Assembly (NCBI RefSeq): GCF_001570545.1
Contig: NZ_BBXD01000023.1
Span: forward strand, 62,001-126,000
Direction: 5' to 3'
Length of the DNA: 64,000 bases
Source of the DNA: Herbidospora mongoliensis
GTDB lineage: Bacteria > Actinomycetota > Actinomycetes > Streptosporangiales > Streptosporangiaceae
Below, piece after piece: positions 1 to 7,300 of this stretch. Under the pieces are notes generated by a model, which did no database searches, was not told the origin of the DNA, and worked only from the letters and a program-made list of their open reading frames with translations. The translations under genes and the position numbers were made by a program. The stretch's first letter is position 1. The number at the start of each line of letters is the position of its first letter.

Positions 1-1
1 G

Positions 2-454
2 GTCGACCTGCTGGCCATCGCCGGGGATGCCGTGCAGGACGCGCGGATCCTCGCGCCCGGCCGGTCGATCTCGCTGGTGGTCGAGGGGACTACGGCGCCG
101 ATCGTGTCCGGGGACGAGGTTCGGTTGCGGCAGGTCGTGGGGAACCTGATGTCCAACGCGCTGGCCCACACGCCTGACGGGGTGCCGGTGACGGTGACCG
201 TGGGGGCGGGCGGGGACGAGGCTTTCATCGAGGTCGCCGACAAGGGGCCCGGGATGACGGCCGACGAGGCGGAGCGGGTGTTCGAGCGCTTCTACCGCGC
301 CGACCCGGCTCGGACCCACGACGAGTCGTCGGGGACCGGGCTCGGGCTGTCGATCGTGTCGTCCCTGGTCAAGGCCCATGGAGGGACGGTGACGGTGGAG
401 ACCTCGCCGGGGGTGGGGGCGGCTTTCCGGGTGGCGTTGCGATTGGAGCCGTGA
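2..454 (+). CDS. Sensor histidine kinase, C-terminal part (5' truncated by window)
   Basis: Only the ATPase end of a two-component sensor kinase is present. The reading frame is open from the left edge, so the apparent GTG at 32 is internal. The visible 150 residues hold the N box (NLMSNALAHTP), the G1 box (DKGPGM), the F-box stretch ERVFERFYR and the G2 box (GTGLGLSIV), ending in the usual GGTVTVETSPG strand. This is the HATPase_c domain that binds ATP and phosphorylates the dimerisation histidine; H box, HAMP and membrane segments lie outside the window. It closely resembles the kinase at 7297-8727, so it is an EnvZ/OmpR-type kinase. Its partner regulator is presumably to the left. Confidence 0.9.
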   Translation, partial: VDLLAIAGDAVQDARILAPGRSISLVVEGTTAPIVSGDEVRLRQVVGNLMSNALAHTPDGVPVTVTVGAGGDEAFIEVADKGPGMTADEAERVFERFYRADPARTHDESSGTGLGLSIVSSLVKAHGGTVTVETSPGVGAAFRVALRLEP

Positions 455-466
455 TTTTGTACAGGT

Positions 467-685
467 GTGCCTGAACAGGACTTCGAGCTGGGATCCGGCC
501 CTTTGACCAAGGTGGATGTGTGGCTGCGTGCGGGCAATGTCCGCGCTGCCCACGACCGCGTCGGAGCGGATGGGTTCTCCGCTTACGTGAACGCCGCTGT
601 GGAACGTCAGCTCGAACGGCATCTGCTGGAAGAGACTCTCGCCGGACCAATTCCTTATGCCCCGCCAGACGAAAGCCGGCCATGA
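467..685 (+). CDS. Small ribbon-helix-helix-like protein, possible solitary antitoxin
   Basis: A 72-residue acidic protein starting with GTG 12 bp after the kinase stop. The stretch GFSAYVNAAVERQLERHLLEE is a predicted amphipathic helix of the kind seen in CopG/ParD-like antitoxins, and the tail is proline-rich. No toxin follows directly; the next two genes form a complete toxin-antitoxin pair with its own antitoxin. There is no strong ribosome binding site (only AGG 3 bp before GTG), so leaderless or coupled translation is possible. I infer a DNA-binding antitoxin-like protein from helix pattern and context; the family assignment is tentative. Confidence 0.5.
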   Translation: MPEQDFELGSGPLTKVDVWLRAGNVRAAHDRVGADGFSAYVNAAVERQLERHLLEETLAGPIPYAPPDESRP

Positions 686-689
686 GACG

Positions 690-716
690 TGATGCATGCA
701 TGATGCATGCTACTGT
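690..716 (+). promoter_or_regulatory. Toxin-antitoxin promoter/operator with 10-bp direct repeats
   Basis: TGATGCATGC occurs at 690-699 and again at 701-710, each containing the palindromes ATGCAT and GCATGC, so the block is both a direct and an inverted repeat. TACTGT at 711-716 is placed like a -10 element about 7 bp before the antitoxin ATG at 723, which suggests a leaderless transcript with the repeats over the -35 region. This fits autorepression by a ribbon-helix-helix antitoxin. The role is inferred; the repeats are seen. Confidence 0.55.
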
Positions 717-722
717 GCGGGA

Positions 723-947
723 ATGGGCATCATTCAGATCCGCGACGTTTCTGAGTCCACCGAACTCGCGTTGAAGGCGCGAGCCGAGCGTGAGGGCAAG
801 TCGCTGGCTTCCTATCTTCGCGACGTCTTGGATGAGATGGTGGCGACCCCAACCCTCGACGAGGTCATGGCGAAGATCGCCACCGACGAACCCGTCCCAT
901 ACGACCCTGAATTCGTCCGGGAGACGATGCGGGACGGCCGTCGTTGA
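723..947 (+). CDS. FitA-like ribbon-helix-helix antitoxin
   Basis: A 74-residue antitoxin. The N-terminus reads IIQIRDVSES, the typical beta strand of Arc/FitA antitoxins, followed by two helices (ELALKARAEREGKSLASYLRDVLDE). The C-terminal part (DEVMAKIATDEPVPYDPEF) should wrap the toxin. The start at ATG 723 is preferred over ATG 696 because it matches the family N-terminus and because 696 lies inside the operator repeats. Its stop overlaps the toxin start, so the pair is translationally coupled. It should bind the 690-710 repeats and neutralise the PIN toxin. Confidence 0.85.
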   Translation: MGIIQIRDVSESTELALKARAEREGKSLASYLRDVLDEMVATPTLDEVMAKIATDEPVPYDPEFVRETMRDGRR

Positions 948-1360
948 GCCTGGTGGTCGATGCTTCGATCGTCTTCCGGTTGCTTGCGAACGTGAAAGGC
1001 GACGATCTTCTCCGGCAGCGGCTGAGCCGTCAGATGCATGCACCCGCCTTGATCGACGTGGAGATCGCATCGGTTGTGCGGGGGCACCTCATCACCAGTA
1101 AGCCGGAGGTGCGGATCTCCGCAGAACGAGCACAAATCATGCTGGAGCGGTTCGCCCAGTTGAAAATAGTCCGGCATCGAATGGCGCCACTCCAGCAGCG
1201 GGTCCTGGAGCTACGCAACAACCTCACCGCCTACGACGGCATGTATGTCGCGCTCGCCGAGTACCTGCAGGTGCCGTTGCTGACCGATGACGCCAAGTTC
1301 GCCGGTTCAACCGGGCACCGGGCAGAGATTCACCGCTATCCGTCCCCGGCCTCCATTTAG
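944..1360 (+). CDS. PIN-domain ribonuclease toxin (VapC/FitB family)
   Basis: A 138-residue PIN-domain toxin; the family cleaves RNA with acidic residues that bind magnesium or manganese. The expected acids are present: D6 (VVDASIV), E40 (DVEIAS), D98 (AYDGMYVALAE) and D115/D116 (LLTDDAKFA). It starts with TTG at 944, four bases inside the antitoxin end, so translation is coupled. Its stop overlaps the stop of the convergent adaptor gene by a few bases. All catalytic positions are intact, so it should be active when not bound by the 723-947 antitoxin. Confidence 0.9.
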   Translation: MSLVVDASIVFRLLANVKGDDLLRQRLSRQMHAPALIDVEIASVVRGHLITSKPEVRISAERAQIMLERFAQLKIVRHRMAPLQQRVLELRNNLTAYDGMYVALAEYLQVPLLTDDAKFAGSTGHRAEIHRYPSPASI

Positions 1361-2922
1361 AGCCCGGGGAAGGTGCTGTCGGGGAACTCTCCGTTGAGGG
1401 CTGAGGCTCCGGGGAGTTCCACCTTTTCGCCTTCCGCGAGGCCGCCGGTGATCTCCACTGTGGTGTCGCTGCGAACGCCCGTCGTGACCTTGCGCTTCGC
1501 GCCGCCGGACAGGGTGACCATGTCGTTCTGGACGGCTCTGGCCGGGACGTAGACCACGCCAGGGGACTCGTCGGTGACGACCTGGACGGTGGCGGTCTGG
1601 CCCAGCAGGAGGCCCTCGGGCTGGTCGGCGAAGGAGATCGTGACGCCGTACTGGACGAGGCGGTCTGTCGTGGTGGACATGGGGTCGATGTGGGAGACCG
1701 TGCCCTCGTAGGTGCCGTCGACGGTGCCCAGGGTGATGGTGGCCTGCTGGCCGGTCTTCAGGGAGCCGATGTCCGACTGGGTGAACAGGGCCTTGACCTG
1801 GAGGTCGTTCAGGTCGCCCAGGCTGACGAAGGCACCCTCGGTGTAGGGGTCGCCTTCGACGCCGTTGATCTGCAGGACCGTACCGGCGGCGGGGGCCTTG
1901 ATGACGACGCCCTTCAGGGCGTCCTTGGCGGCGGTCAGGTCGTTCTTGGCCCTGGTGAGGGCCGACTCGGCCTCCGCCTCGGTCATCTGGGGGCCACCGC
2001 CGCCCTGCGCGAACTGGGTGCCGCCGCCTTGGGGGCGCTGTTGCTGGGGCTGCTGACCCTGGTCGCAGTTCTGCTGCTGCGGCTGCTGTGAGGGGGCGGC
2101 AGTCGGGGCGGTGCCGGTCGGGGAGGGCGAGGGAGAAGGGGACGAGGACGGCTTGCCCGTGGGGTCGAGGTGGACTTCCGCCTCACCTTGTTGCCTCGGC
2201 TTCCAGGACGGCGAAGCCGACGGGGATGGGGTCGGGCTCGGGGGCTTATTGGTGATCTTGGTGAAGGAAACCGCCGCAGCCCGGATGCCCCTGCCAGTGC
2301 CGGTCGGAGTGGCCGACGGCGACAGGGAGGGAGACGGGGAGGGCGCGCTGGTGGGCGGCACCGACGGTTCGCTGCTTGGCTGGCCTGATGGCCTGGGGCT
2401 GGGCGACGGGCTGGGCGAGGCTGATGGCCGGCTGCTGGGCTCGCCGGTCGGCTGGCCGCCTGGCTGTGCGCTCGGTTGGCCGCCCGTGGGAGGGCAGCCC
2501 GCCTGGGACTGTCCCTGCGGCTGCTGGGTGGGGGCCGCATACGAGCCGCCCGTCGAGCCCGACCCCGAGATGTCGTCGAGCTGCTCTTCGGCCGCGTCCA
2601 GAGAAGCCTTGGCCGCGTTGTAGTTCTCCCGGGCGATCGTGTCGTCGATCCTGGCCAGCAGGTCGCCCTTGCGGACCTGGGCGCCGATCTTGACGTACAC
2701 CCTCTTGACTGTTCCCGCCGTCGAGAAGGCCAGGTCGTGGATGCCGTCGTCGATGGTGTTGCCCGCCGCGGACGCGACCGAGGTCACGTCGCCTCGCTGG
2801 GCGGCGACGAGTTCCACGCTCGGGAGGGCCCGTGCGTCCTCTCTGGTCAGGATCACGCCGGTGGTCACCAAGACGACGGCGGCCAGGGTCAGGCCGCCGG
2901 CGCGTAGCCGGGTACGGGTCAT
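1357..2922 (-). CDS. HlyD/MacA-type membrane-fusion adaptor with a 190-residue low-complexity insert
   Basis: A 521-residue efflux adaptor: membrane anchor (residues 9-26), then a split lipoyl/barrel-sandwich domain (about 40-95 and 338-375) and a C-terminal beta-barrel and membrane-proximal region ending near NGEFPDSTF. The helical hairpin that normally joins the lipoyl halves is interrupted at about residues 119-312 by Pro/Ser/Gln/Gly-rich sequence, including PSPSPSP runs, two cysteines (143, 286) and Q-rich blocks. I chose ATG at 2922 (AGGATGG upstream) because the frame before it lacks coding character. No permease is next to it; it diverges from the MacAB-like operon and may serve that transporter or one elsewhere. 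The insert is unusual for the family. Confidence 0.85.
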   Translation of the reverse strand: MTRTRLRAGGLTLAAVVLVTTGVILTREDARALPSVELVAAQRGDVTSVASAAGNTIDDGIHDLAFSTAGTVKRVYVKIGAQVRKGDLLARIDDTIARENYNAAKASLDAAEEQLDDISGSGSTGGSYAAPTQQPQGQSQAGCPPTGGQPSAQPGGQPTGEPSSRPSASPSPSPSPRPSGQPSSEPSVPPTSAPSPSPSLSPSATPTGTGRGIRAAAVSFTKITNKPPSPTPSPSASPSWKPRQQGEAEVHLDPTGKPSSSPSPSPSPTGTAPTAAPSQQPQQQNCDQGQQPQQQRPQGGGTQFAQGGGGPQMTEAEAESALTRAKNDLTAAKDALKGVVIKAPAAGTVLQINGVEGDPYTEGAFVSLGDLNDLQVKALFTQSDIGSLKTGQQATITLGTVDGTYEGTVSHIDPMSTTTDRLVQYGVTISFADQPEGLLLGQTATVQVVTDESPGVVYVPARAVQNDMVTLSGGAKRKVTTGVRSDTTVEITGGLAEGEKVELPGASALNGEFPDSTFPGL

Positions 2923-3042
2923 GGTGAGCCATCCTGGTGAGTCCGCGTCATGCTCCGCTGAGGCGAAACTGCGAGTTACCTGTGTACCGCTTGACAGGAA
3001 ACGTTCAGGGCCGGCGGAGGGCGTTCCCAACCTGACCCGGCA
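2923..3042. promoter_or_regulatory. Divergent promoter region between two efflux adaptors
   Basis: These 120 bp separate two head-to-head adaptor genes and must carry promoters for both. A perfect TTGACA lies at 2991-2996 on the + strand, but I see no convincing -10 at the right distance. I see no strong inverted repeat. The response regulator at 6614-7300 is a plausible controller of both transcripts, by inference. Confidence 0.35.
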
Positions 3043-4128
3043 GTGTCCATCCCTGTGAAGTTGTCGACGAAGCGCAGAGCGCTGATCCTCAACGCCTCGC
3101 TGGGGGTGTTGCTGCTCGGCGGGGCCGGAGCGGCCTGGGGCTCCCTCGGGGGCGGCGGCGAGCCGGCGGAGTCGGGGAACGTGCTGACCACGACCGTCAC
3201 CCGGGGGACCGTCGAATCGGCCGTCACCGCGTCGGGGGCGGTGGAGAGCTCCCGCAGCCGGTCGCTGGGTTTCGCGACCCAGGGGACCGTCGACTCGATC
3301 GCGGTCGAACCGGGGCAGAAGGTGAAGAAGGGGCAGGTGCTCGCGCGGCTCGACGACGAGAGCGCGCAGGAGGGCGTCGACGCGGCCAAGGCCGGTCTCG
3401 ACGCCGCCGAAGACGGCGACACCGACACGGCTTCGGGCTATTCGCAGTACGTCTCCGCGAAGAACGCCTACCAGGCCGCGAAGCGGACCCTCGCCGGCAC
3501 CGTCATCAAGGCCCCGTTCGCGGGGACCGTCACGGCGGTCGGCGGGACGGTCGGCGGGCCCTCCCAAGTCCAGGAGGGCGGCTTCGTCGACATCGTCGAC
3601 CCGAAGAAGCTACAGATCGTCGGGAACTTCACCGAGTCCGACGTGACCAAATTGAAGGTCGGCCAGGAGGCCTCGATCACCTTCGACGCGATTCCCGGGG
3701 TCACGGCCGCCGGGGAGGTCGCGCTGATCGGGGCGCAGCCGCAGACGGAGAACAACGTCGTGAACTACGCGGCCACGATCGAGCTGACCGACATCCCCGA
3801 ACAGGTCAGGCTCGGGCAGACGGCGTCGGTGAGCGTCGTGATCGAGCGGGCCGAGAACGTGCTGACGCTGCCCTCCGCGGTGATCACCACGGCCGGTGGG
3901 CGGAGCACGGTGACCGTGCTGGCGGACGGCAAGCAGAACGTGAAGGCCATCGAGACCGGGGTCAAGGGGACCACCGGCACCGAGATCGTCTCGGGCCTCG
4001 ACGAAGGCGACCGGGTCGTCCGTCCGGTGGCCTCGACGACCGGCCAGACCGGGGGCTTCCCCGGCTTCGGCGGTGGCGGCGGCATCCGCCCCGCCGGAGG
4101 CGGTTTCGGTGGGGGCGGACGGCAATGA
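3043..4128 (+). CDS. HlyD/MacA-type membrane-fusion adaptor of ABC efflux system
   Basis: A 361-residue adaptor: N-terminal membrane anchor (about residues 14-32), lipoyl half near residues 85-112 (VDSIAVEPGQKVKKGQVLARL), a short hairpin, second lipoyl half (TVIKAPFAGTVTAVGG), a beta-barrel (LKVGQEASITFDAIPG), a membrane-proximal domain and a Gly-rich tail (GGGGGIRPAGG). It stops inside the ATPase start (ATGA overlap), so adaptor, ATPase and permease form one unit. In this family the adaptor stimulates the ABC ATPase; in an actinomycete it would sit on the outer face of the membrane. GTG 3043 is used; GTG 3055 is an in-frame alternative. Neither has a strong ribosome binding site. Confidence 0.88.
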   Translation: MSIPVKLSTKRRALILNASLGVLLLGGAGAAWGSLGGGGEPAESGNVLTTTVTRGTVESAVTASGAVESSRSRSLGFATQGTVDSIAVEPGQKVKKGQVLARLDDESAQEGVDAAKAGLDAAEDGDTDTASGYSQYVSAKNAYQAAKRTLAGTVIKAPFAGTVTAVGGTVGGPSQVQEGGFVDIVDPKKLQIVGNFTESDVTKLKVGQEASITFDAIPGVTAAGEVALIGAQPQTENNVVNYAATIELTDIPEQVRLGQTASVSVVIERAENVLTLPSAVITTAGGRSTVTVLADGKQNVKAIETGVKGTTGTEIVSGLDEGDRVVRPVASTTGQTGGFPGFGGGGGIRPAGGGFGGGGRQ

Positions 4129-4853
4129 GTCTTGTTCTGGACGTACGGGACGCCACGAAGGTCTACGGCGTGGGCGAGACGGCGGTGCACGCCCTGCGCG
4201 GGGTGTCTCTCCAGGTCGAGCCCGGTGACTACGTGGCGATCATGGGGGCCTCCGGCTCCGGCAAGTCGACCCTGATGAACATCATCGGCTGCCTCGACGT
4301 CCCCAGCGCCGGGGGGTTCCACCTCGACGGGGTGGACGTCGGCGGGCTCGACGACCGGCAGCAGGCGGTGGTCCGCAACCGCAAGATCGGGTTCGTCTTC
4401 CAGTCGTTCAACCTGATCCCGCGCATGAGCGCCCTGATGAACGTCGAACTGCCGCTCGCCTACGGCGGGGTCAAGCCGGCCGAGCGGCGACGGCGGGCGC
4501 TGGCCTCCCTCGAACTGGTCGGCCTGGCCGACCGGGTGAACCACCAGCCGAACGAGCTGAGCGGCGGCCAGCAGCAGCGCGTCGCCATCGCCCGCGCGCT
4601 GGTCAACTCGCCGACCCTGCTGCTCGCCGACGAGCCGACCGGCGCGCTCGACAGCACCTCCACCCTGGACGTGCTGGGCATCTTCGACCGGTTGTCGGCG
4701 GCGGGCCGCACGATCGTCGTCATCACCCACGAACCCGATGTCGCCGAGCACGCCAAGCGGGTGGTCCGGCTGCGGGACGGGCGGATCATCGAGGACACCC
4801 GGCTCGCCCCCGTGGACGGCCTGCCGCCGCGGCTCAAGGAGGTGACCGCGTGA
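4125..4853 (+). CDS. MacB/LolD-type ABC transporter ATP-binding protein
   Basis: A 242-residue ATPase with Walker A (GASGSGKST), Q-loop (VFQSFNLIPRM), signature LSGGQQQRVAIARAL, Walker B (LLLADEPTGALD) and H-loop (ITHEPDV). The GALDS motif after Walker B is typical of the MacB/LolD/FtsE branch. It overlaps the upstream adaptor and the downstream permease by 4 bp each. It powers the mechanotransmission-type exporter formed with 4850-6094. The substrate is unknown; family members export macrolides, peptides or cell-envelope compounds. Confidence 0.95.
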   Translation: MSLVLDVRDATKVYGVGETAVHALRGVSLQVEPGDYVAIMGASGSGKSTLMNIIGCLDVPSAGGFHLDGVDVGGLDDRQQAVVRNRKIGFVFQSFNLIPRMSALMNVELPLAYGGVKPAERRRRALASLELVGLADRVNHQPNELSGGQQQRVAIARALVNSPTLLLADEPTGALDSTSTLDVLGIFDRLSAAGRTIVVITHEPDVAEHAKRVVRLRDGRIIEDTRLAPVDGLPPRLKEVTA

Positions 4854-6094
4854 GCGCGATCGAGATCGTGCGGTTCGCCATCCGGGGGCTGGCGGCCAAC
4901 AAGATGCGCTCCGCGCTGACCACGCTCGGCATCCTGATCGGGGTCGCGGCGGTGATCCTGCTGGTCGCGGTCGGCGAGGGCTCCTCGCAGTCGATCCAGA
5001 AGAACATCGCGCAGCTCGGCGCCAACACGCTGACGGTCAGTGCCTCGACACAGGGCGGCGGCCGGTTCGGGGGTCAGCAGCAGCAGAGCAGCGGGCCGCG
5101 CACCCAGGCCAAGGCGCTGACCGTGGACGACGCCAGGGCGCTCGCCGACAAGGCCGCCGCGCCGAACGTGACCTCGGTGTCGCCGGTCGTGTCGGCGAAC
5201 TCGCAGACGGCGTCGTACGAAGGGGCATCCCACACGATCTCGCAGGTGGTCGGCACCTACCCGAGCTACTTCGAGGCCTCTAACAAGCCCGTCGCCAAGG
5301 GCGCCTACTTCTTCAACGACGACGTGCTGGCCGCCCGCAAGGTCATCGTCATCGGGCAGACCGTGGCCGAGAACCTGTTCGGCGCGGTCGACCCGGTCGG
5401 CAAGCAGATCACCATCACCGGCGTGCCGTTCACGGTCGTCGGGGTGCTGAAGGAGGCTGGGTCGAGCAGCGGGTTCCAGGACGCCGACGACGTCGCCATC
5501 GCGCCGCTGCCCTCGGTGCAGCAGAGCCTCACCGGGTTCGGGCCGCTCAACCAGATCCTCGTGAAGGCCGCGTCGGCCGACGACGTGGACGCCGCGCAGG
5601 CCGAGATCACCTCGGTGCTCGACCAGCGGCACGGCATCGGCGGCGCGGTCTCGGCCGACTACCAGATCCTCAACCAGGCCACCCTCCAGGAGACGGTCAG
5701 CGCCGCGACCTCGACGTTCACGGTCCTGCTGGCGGCGGTGGCGGCGATCAGCCTGCTGGTCGGCGGGATCGGGATCACCAACATCATGCTGGTCACGGTC
5801 ACCGAACGGACCCGGGAGATCGGCATCCGCAAGGCCATCGGGGCCCCGCGCGGCGCGATCCTCGGCCAGTTCCTGGTCGAGGCGACGCTGCTGAGTCTCA
5901 TCGGCGGCCTGCTCGGGGTCGCCATCGCGGTCGTCGGCGCCCAGTTCACGATCGCCGGCATCACCCCGGTCGTGGTGCCGAGCTCGGTCGTGCTGGCGCT
6001 GGGCGTCTCGGTGGCCATCGGGCTGTTCTTCGGCAGCTATCCCGCCAACCGCGCCGCCAAGCTGCGGCCGATCGAAGCCCTGCGCTTCGAGTAA
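4850..6094 (+). CDS. MacB-like ABC transporter permease
   Basis: A 414-residue permease with the MacB/FtsX layout: a first membrane helix after a short cytoplasmic start (KMRSALTTLGILIGVAAVILLVA), a roughly 230-residue extracellular MacB_PCD domain, then three C-terminal helices (TFTVLLAAVAAISLLVGGIG; FLVEATLLSLIGGLLGV; VVLALGVSVAIGLFFGSYP). The coupling-helix sequence ERTREIGIRKAIGA and the ending PANRAAKLRPIEALRFE are family signatures. It starts with GTG overlapping the ATPase stop. The extracellular domain has a Q/G/S-rich segment (GGGRFGGQQQQSSGP), echoing the low complexity in the leftward adaptor. Confidence 0.95.
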   Translation: MSAIEIVRFAIRGLAANKMRSALTTLGILIGVAAVILLVAVGEGSSQSIQKNIAQLGANTLTVSASTQGGGRFGGQQQQSSGPRTQAKALTVDDARALADKAAAPNVTSVSPVVSANSQTASYEGASHTISQVVGTYPSYFEASNKPVAKGAYFFNDDVLAARKVIVIGQTVAENLFGAVDPVGKQITITGVPFTVVGVLKEAGSSSGFQDADDVAIAPLPSVQQSLTGFGPLNQILVKAASADDVDAAQAEITSVLDQRHGIGGAVSADYQILNQATLQETVSAATSTFTVLLAAVAAISLLVGGIGITNIMLVTVTERTREIGIRKAIGAPRGAILGQFLVEATLLSLIGGLLGVAIAVVGAQFTIAGITPVVVPSSVVLALGVSVAIGLFFGSYPANRAAKLRPIEALRFE

Positions 6095-6104
6095 AGGAGT
6101 CACG

Positions 6105-6617
6105 GTGCCCAGGCGCATGTCCGCCGACGAGCTGCTGGAGACCTCCCCGTTCCGGGGCGAGCTCACCGAGGAGCTCACCGCGCGCCCGAAGCGGGCGAAG
6201 CTCCCCCGACTGACCGTGTTCCTGGCCGCCGGAGTGCTCCTGGTGGCCGGGATCCTGGTCGGCATCCAGGCCCAGAAGGCATTCGGGGAGCCGACGACGC
6301 CGGCGTTCCCGAACATCGCCCGGGGCGGGTTCACGTCTCAGGGCGGTCAGGGAAGCGGGTCCGGCTTTGCCGGAACGGTCGGTACCGTCAAATTGGTCGA
6401 CGGGGCCAAAATCTACGTCGCCGGCGCCGACGGGAGCACCACCGTCGTCACCACGGGCGAGAAGACCGAAGTGAGGTTGTCGAAAGAGGGCAAGGTGGCG
6501 GACCTCAAGCCCGGGGCGGCGGTCGTCGTCCAGGGCGAGAAGGACGCCGACGGCAATGTGGCGGCCACCAGCGTGACCGAGGGCGGTGGCGTGCCGAGAA
6601 TGCGAGCGAACCAATGA
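6105..6617 (+). CDS. Membrane-anchored protein with a DUF5666-like beta domain
   Basis: A 170-residue protein: a cytoplasmic start (MPRRMSADELLETSPFRGEL), one membrane helix (about residues 35-55), a Gly/Ser linker, then a small beta domain with the pattern V.G.KIYV..ADG.TTVVTT and LKPGAAVVVQGEKDADGNVAA. That resembles DUF5666-type OB-like domains found beside envelope transport genes. AAAGGAGT ends 6 bp before GTG 6105, a strong ribosome binding site. It lies between the permease and the response regulator in one operon, so it probably belongs to the export or sensing function. The exact role is unknown. Confidence 0.7.
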   Translation: MPRRMSADELLETSPFRGELTEELTARPKRAKLPRLTVFLAAGVLLVAGILVGIQAQKAFGEPTTPAFPNIARGGFTSQGGQGSGSGFAGTVGTVKLVDGAKIYVAGADGSTTVVTTGEKTEVRLSKEGKVADLKPGAAVVVQGEKDADGNVAATSVTEGGGVPRMRANQ

Positions 6618-7300
6618 GTGAGGCCAGGCTCCTGGTCGTCGACGACGAACCGAACATCAGGGAGCTGCTGTCGACCAGCCTCCGCTACGCCGGGTTCGAG
6701 GTCATCACCGCGGCCGACGGCAAAGAGGCGGTCGCGGCCGCCGAACGCTTCAGACCCGACCTGATGGTCTTGGACGTCATGCTCCCCGACATGGACGGCC
6801 TGTCCGTCGCCACCCGCCTCCGGTCCGCCGGACGGCGGGTTCCGGTCGTTTTCCTGACCGCCCGCCAGTCCCACGACGACAAGATCGCGGGCCTTGCCCT
6901 CGGCGACGACTACGTCACCAAGCCCTTCTCCCTCGACGAGGTGCTGGCCCGCATCCGGGCCGTGCTGCGCAGGGCCGGGGCCGCCGATCCGGCGCCCGCC
7001 CGGCTGCGGGTCGCCGATCTGGAGATGGACGAGGACGCCCACCAGGTCTGGCGCTCCGGCCGCCAGGTGAGGCTGTCGCCGACGGAGTTCAAGCTGCTCC
7101 ACTACTTCATGGTCAACCAGGGCCGGGTGCTGTCGAAGGCGCAGATCCTCGACCACGTCTGGCGCTACGACTTCGGCGGCGACCGGAACGTCGTCGAGTC
7201 GTACGTGTCGTACCTGCGCAAGAAGATCGACACCCGCGACCCGAAACTGATCCACACCCTGCGCGGCGTCGGCTACGTGCTGCGTGCCCCACGCAGATGA
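6614..7300 (+). CDS. OmpR/PhoB-family response regulator
   Basis: A 228-residue two-component regulator. The receiver domain has acidic residues D10/D11, phospho-acceptor D54 (MVLDVMLPD), a conserved threonine (VVFLTARQS) and lysine (YVTKPFS). The C-terminal winged helix (LSPTEFKLLHYFMVNQGRVLSK; NVVESYVSYLRKKID; IHTLRGVGYVLR) is OmpR-type. It overlaps its neighbours by 4 bp on both sides and is followed by its kinase. It likely controls this efflux operon and perhaps the divergent adaptor, by inference from position. Confidence 0.95.
   Translation: MSEARLLVVDDEPNIRELLSTSLRYAGFEVITAADGKEAVAAAERFRPDLMVLDVMLPDMDGLSVATRLRSAGRRVPVVFLTARQSHDDKIAGLALGDDYVTKPFSLDEVLARIRAVLRRAGAADPAPARLRVADLEMDEDAHQVWRSGRQVRLSPTEFKLLHYFMVNQGRVLSKAQILDHVWRYDFGGDRNVVESYVSYLRKKIDTRDPKLIHTLRGVGYVLRAPRR

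Noticed and set aside
2100-2500. GGGGAGGGCGAGGG-like repeats resembling a regulatory or CRISPR-like array
   Set aside because: They encode the Pro/Ser/Gln-rich insert of the adaptor; spacing is irregular and there are no spacers.
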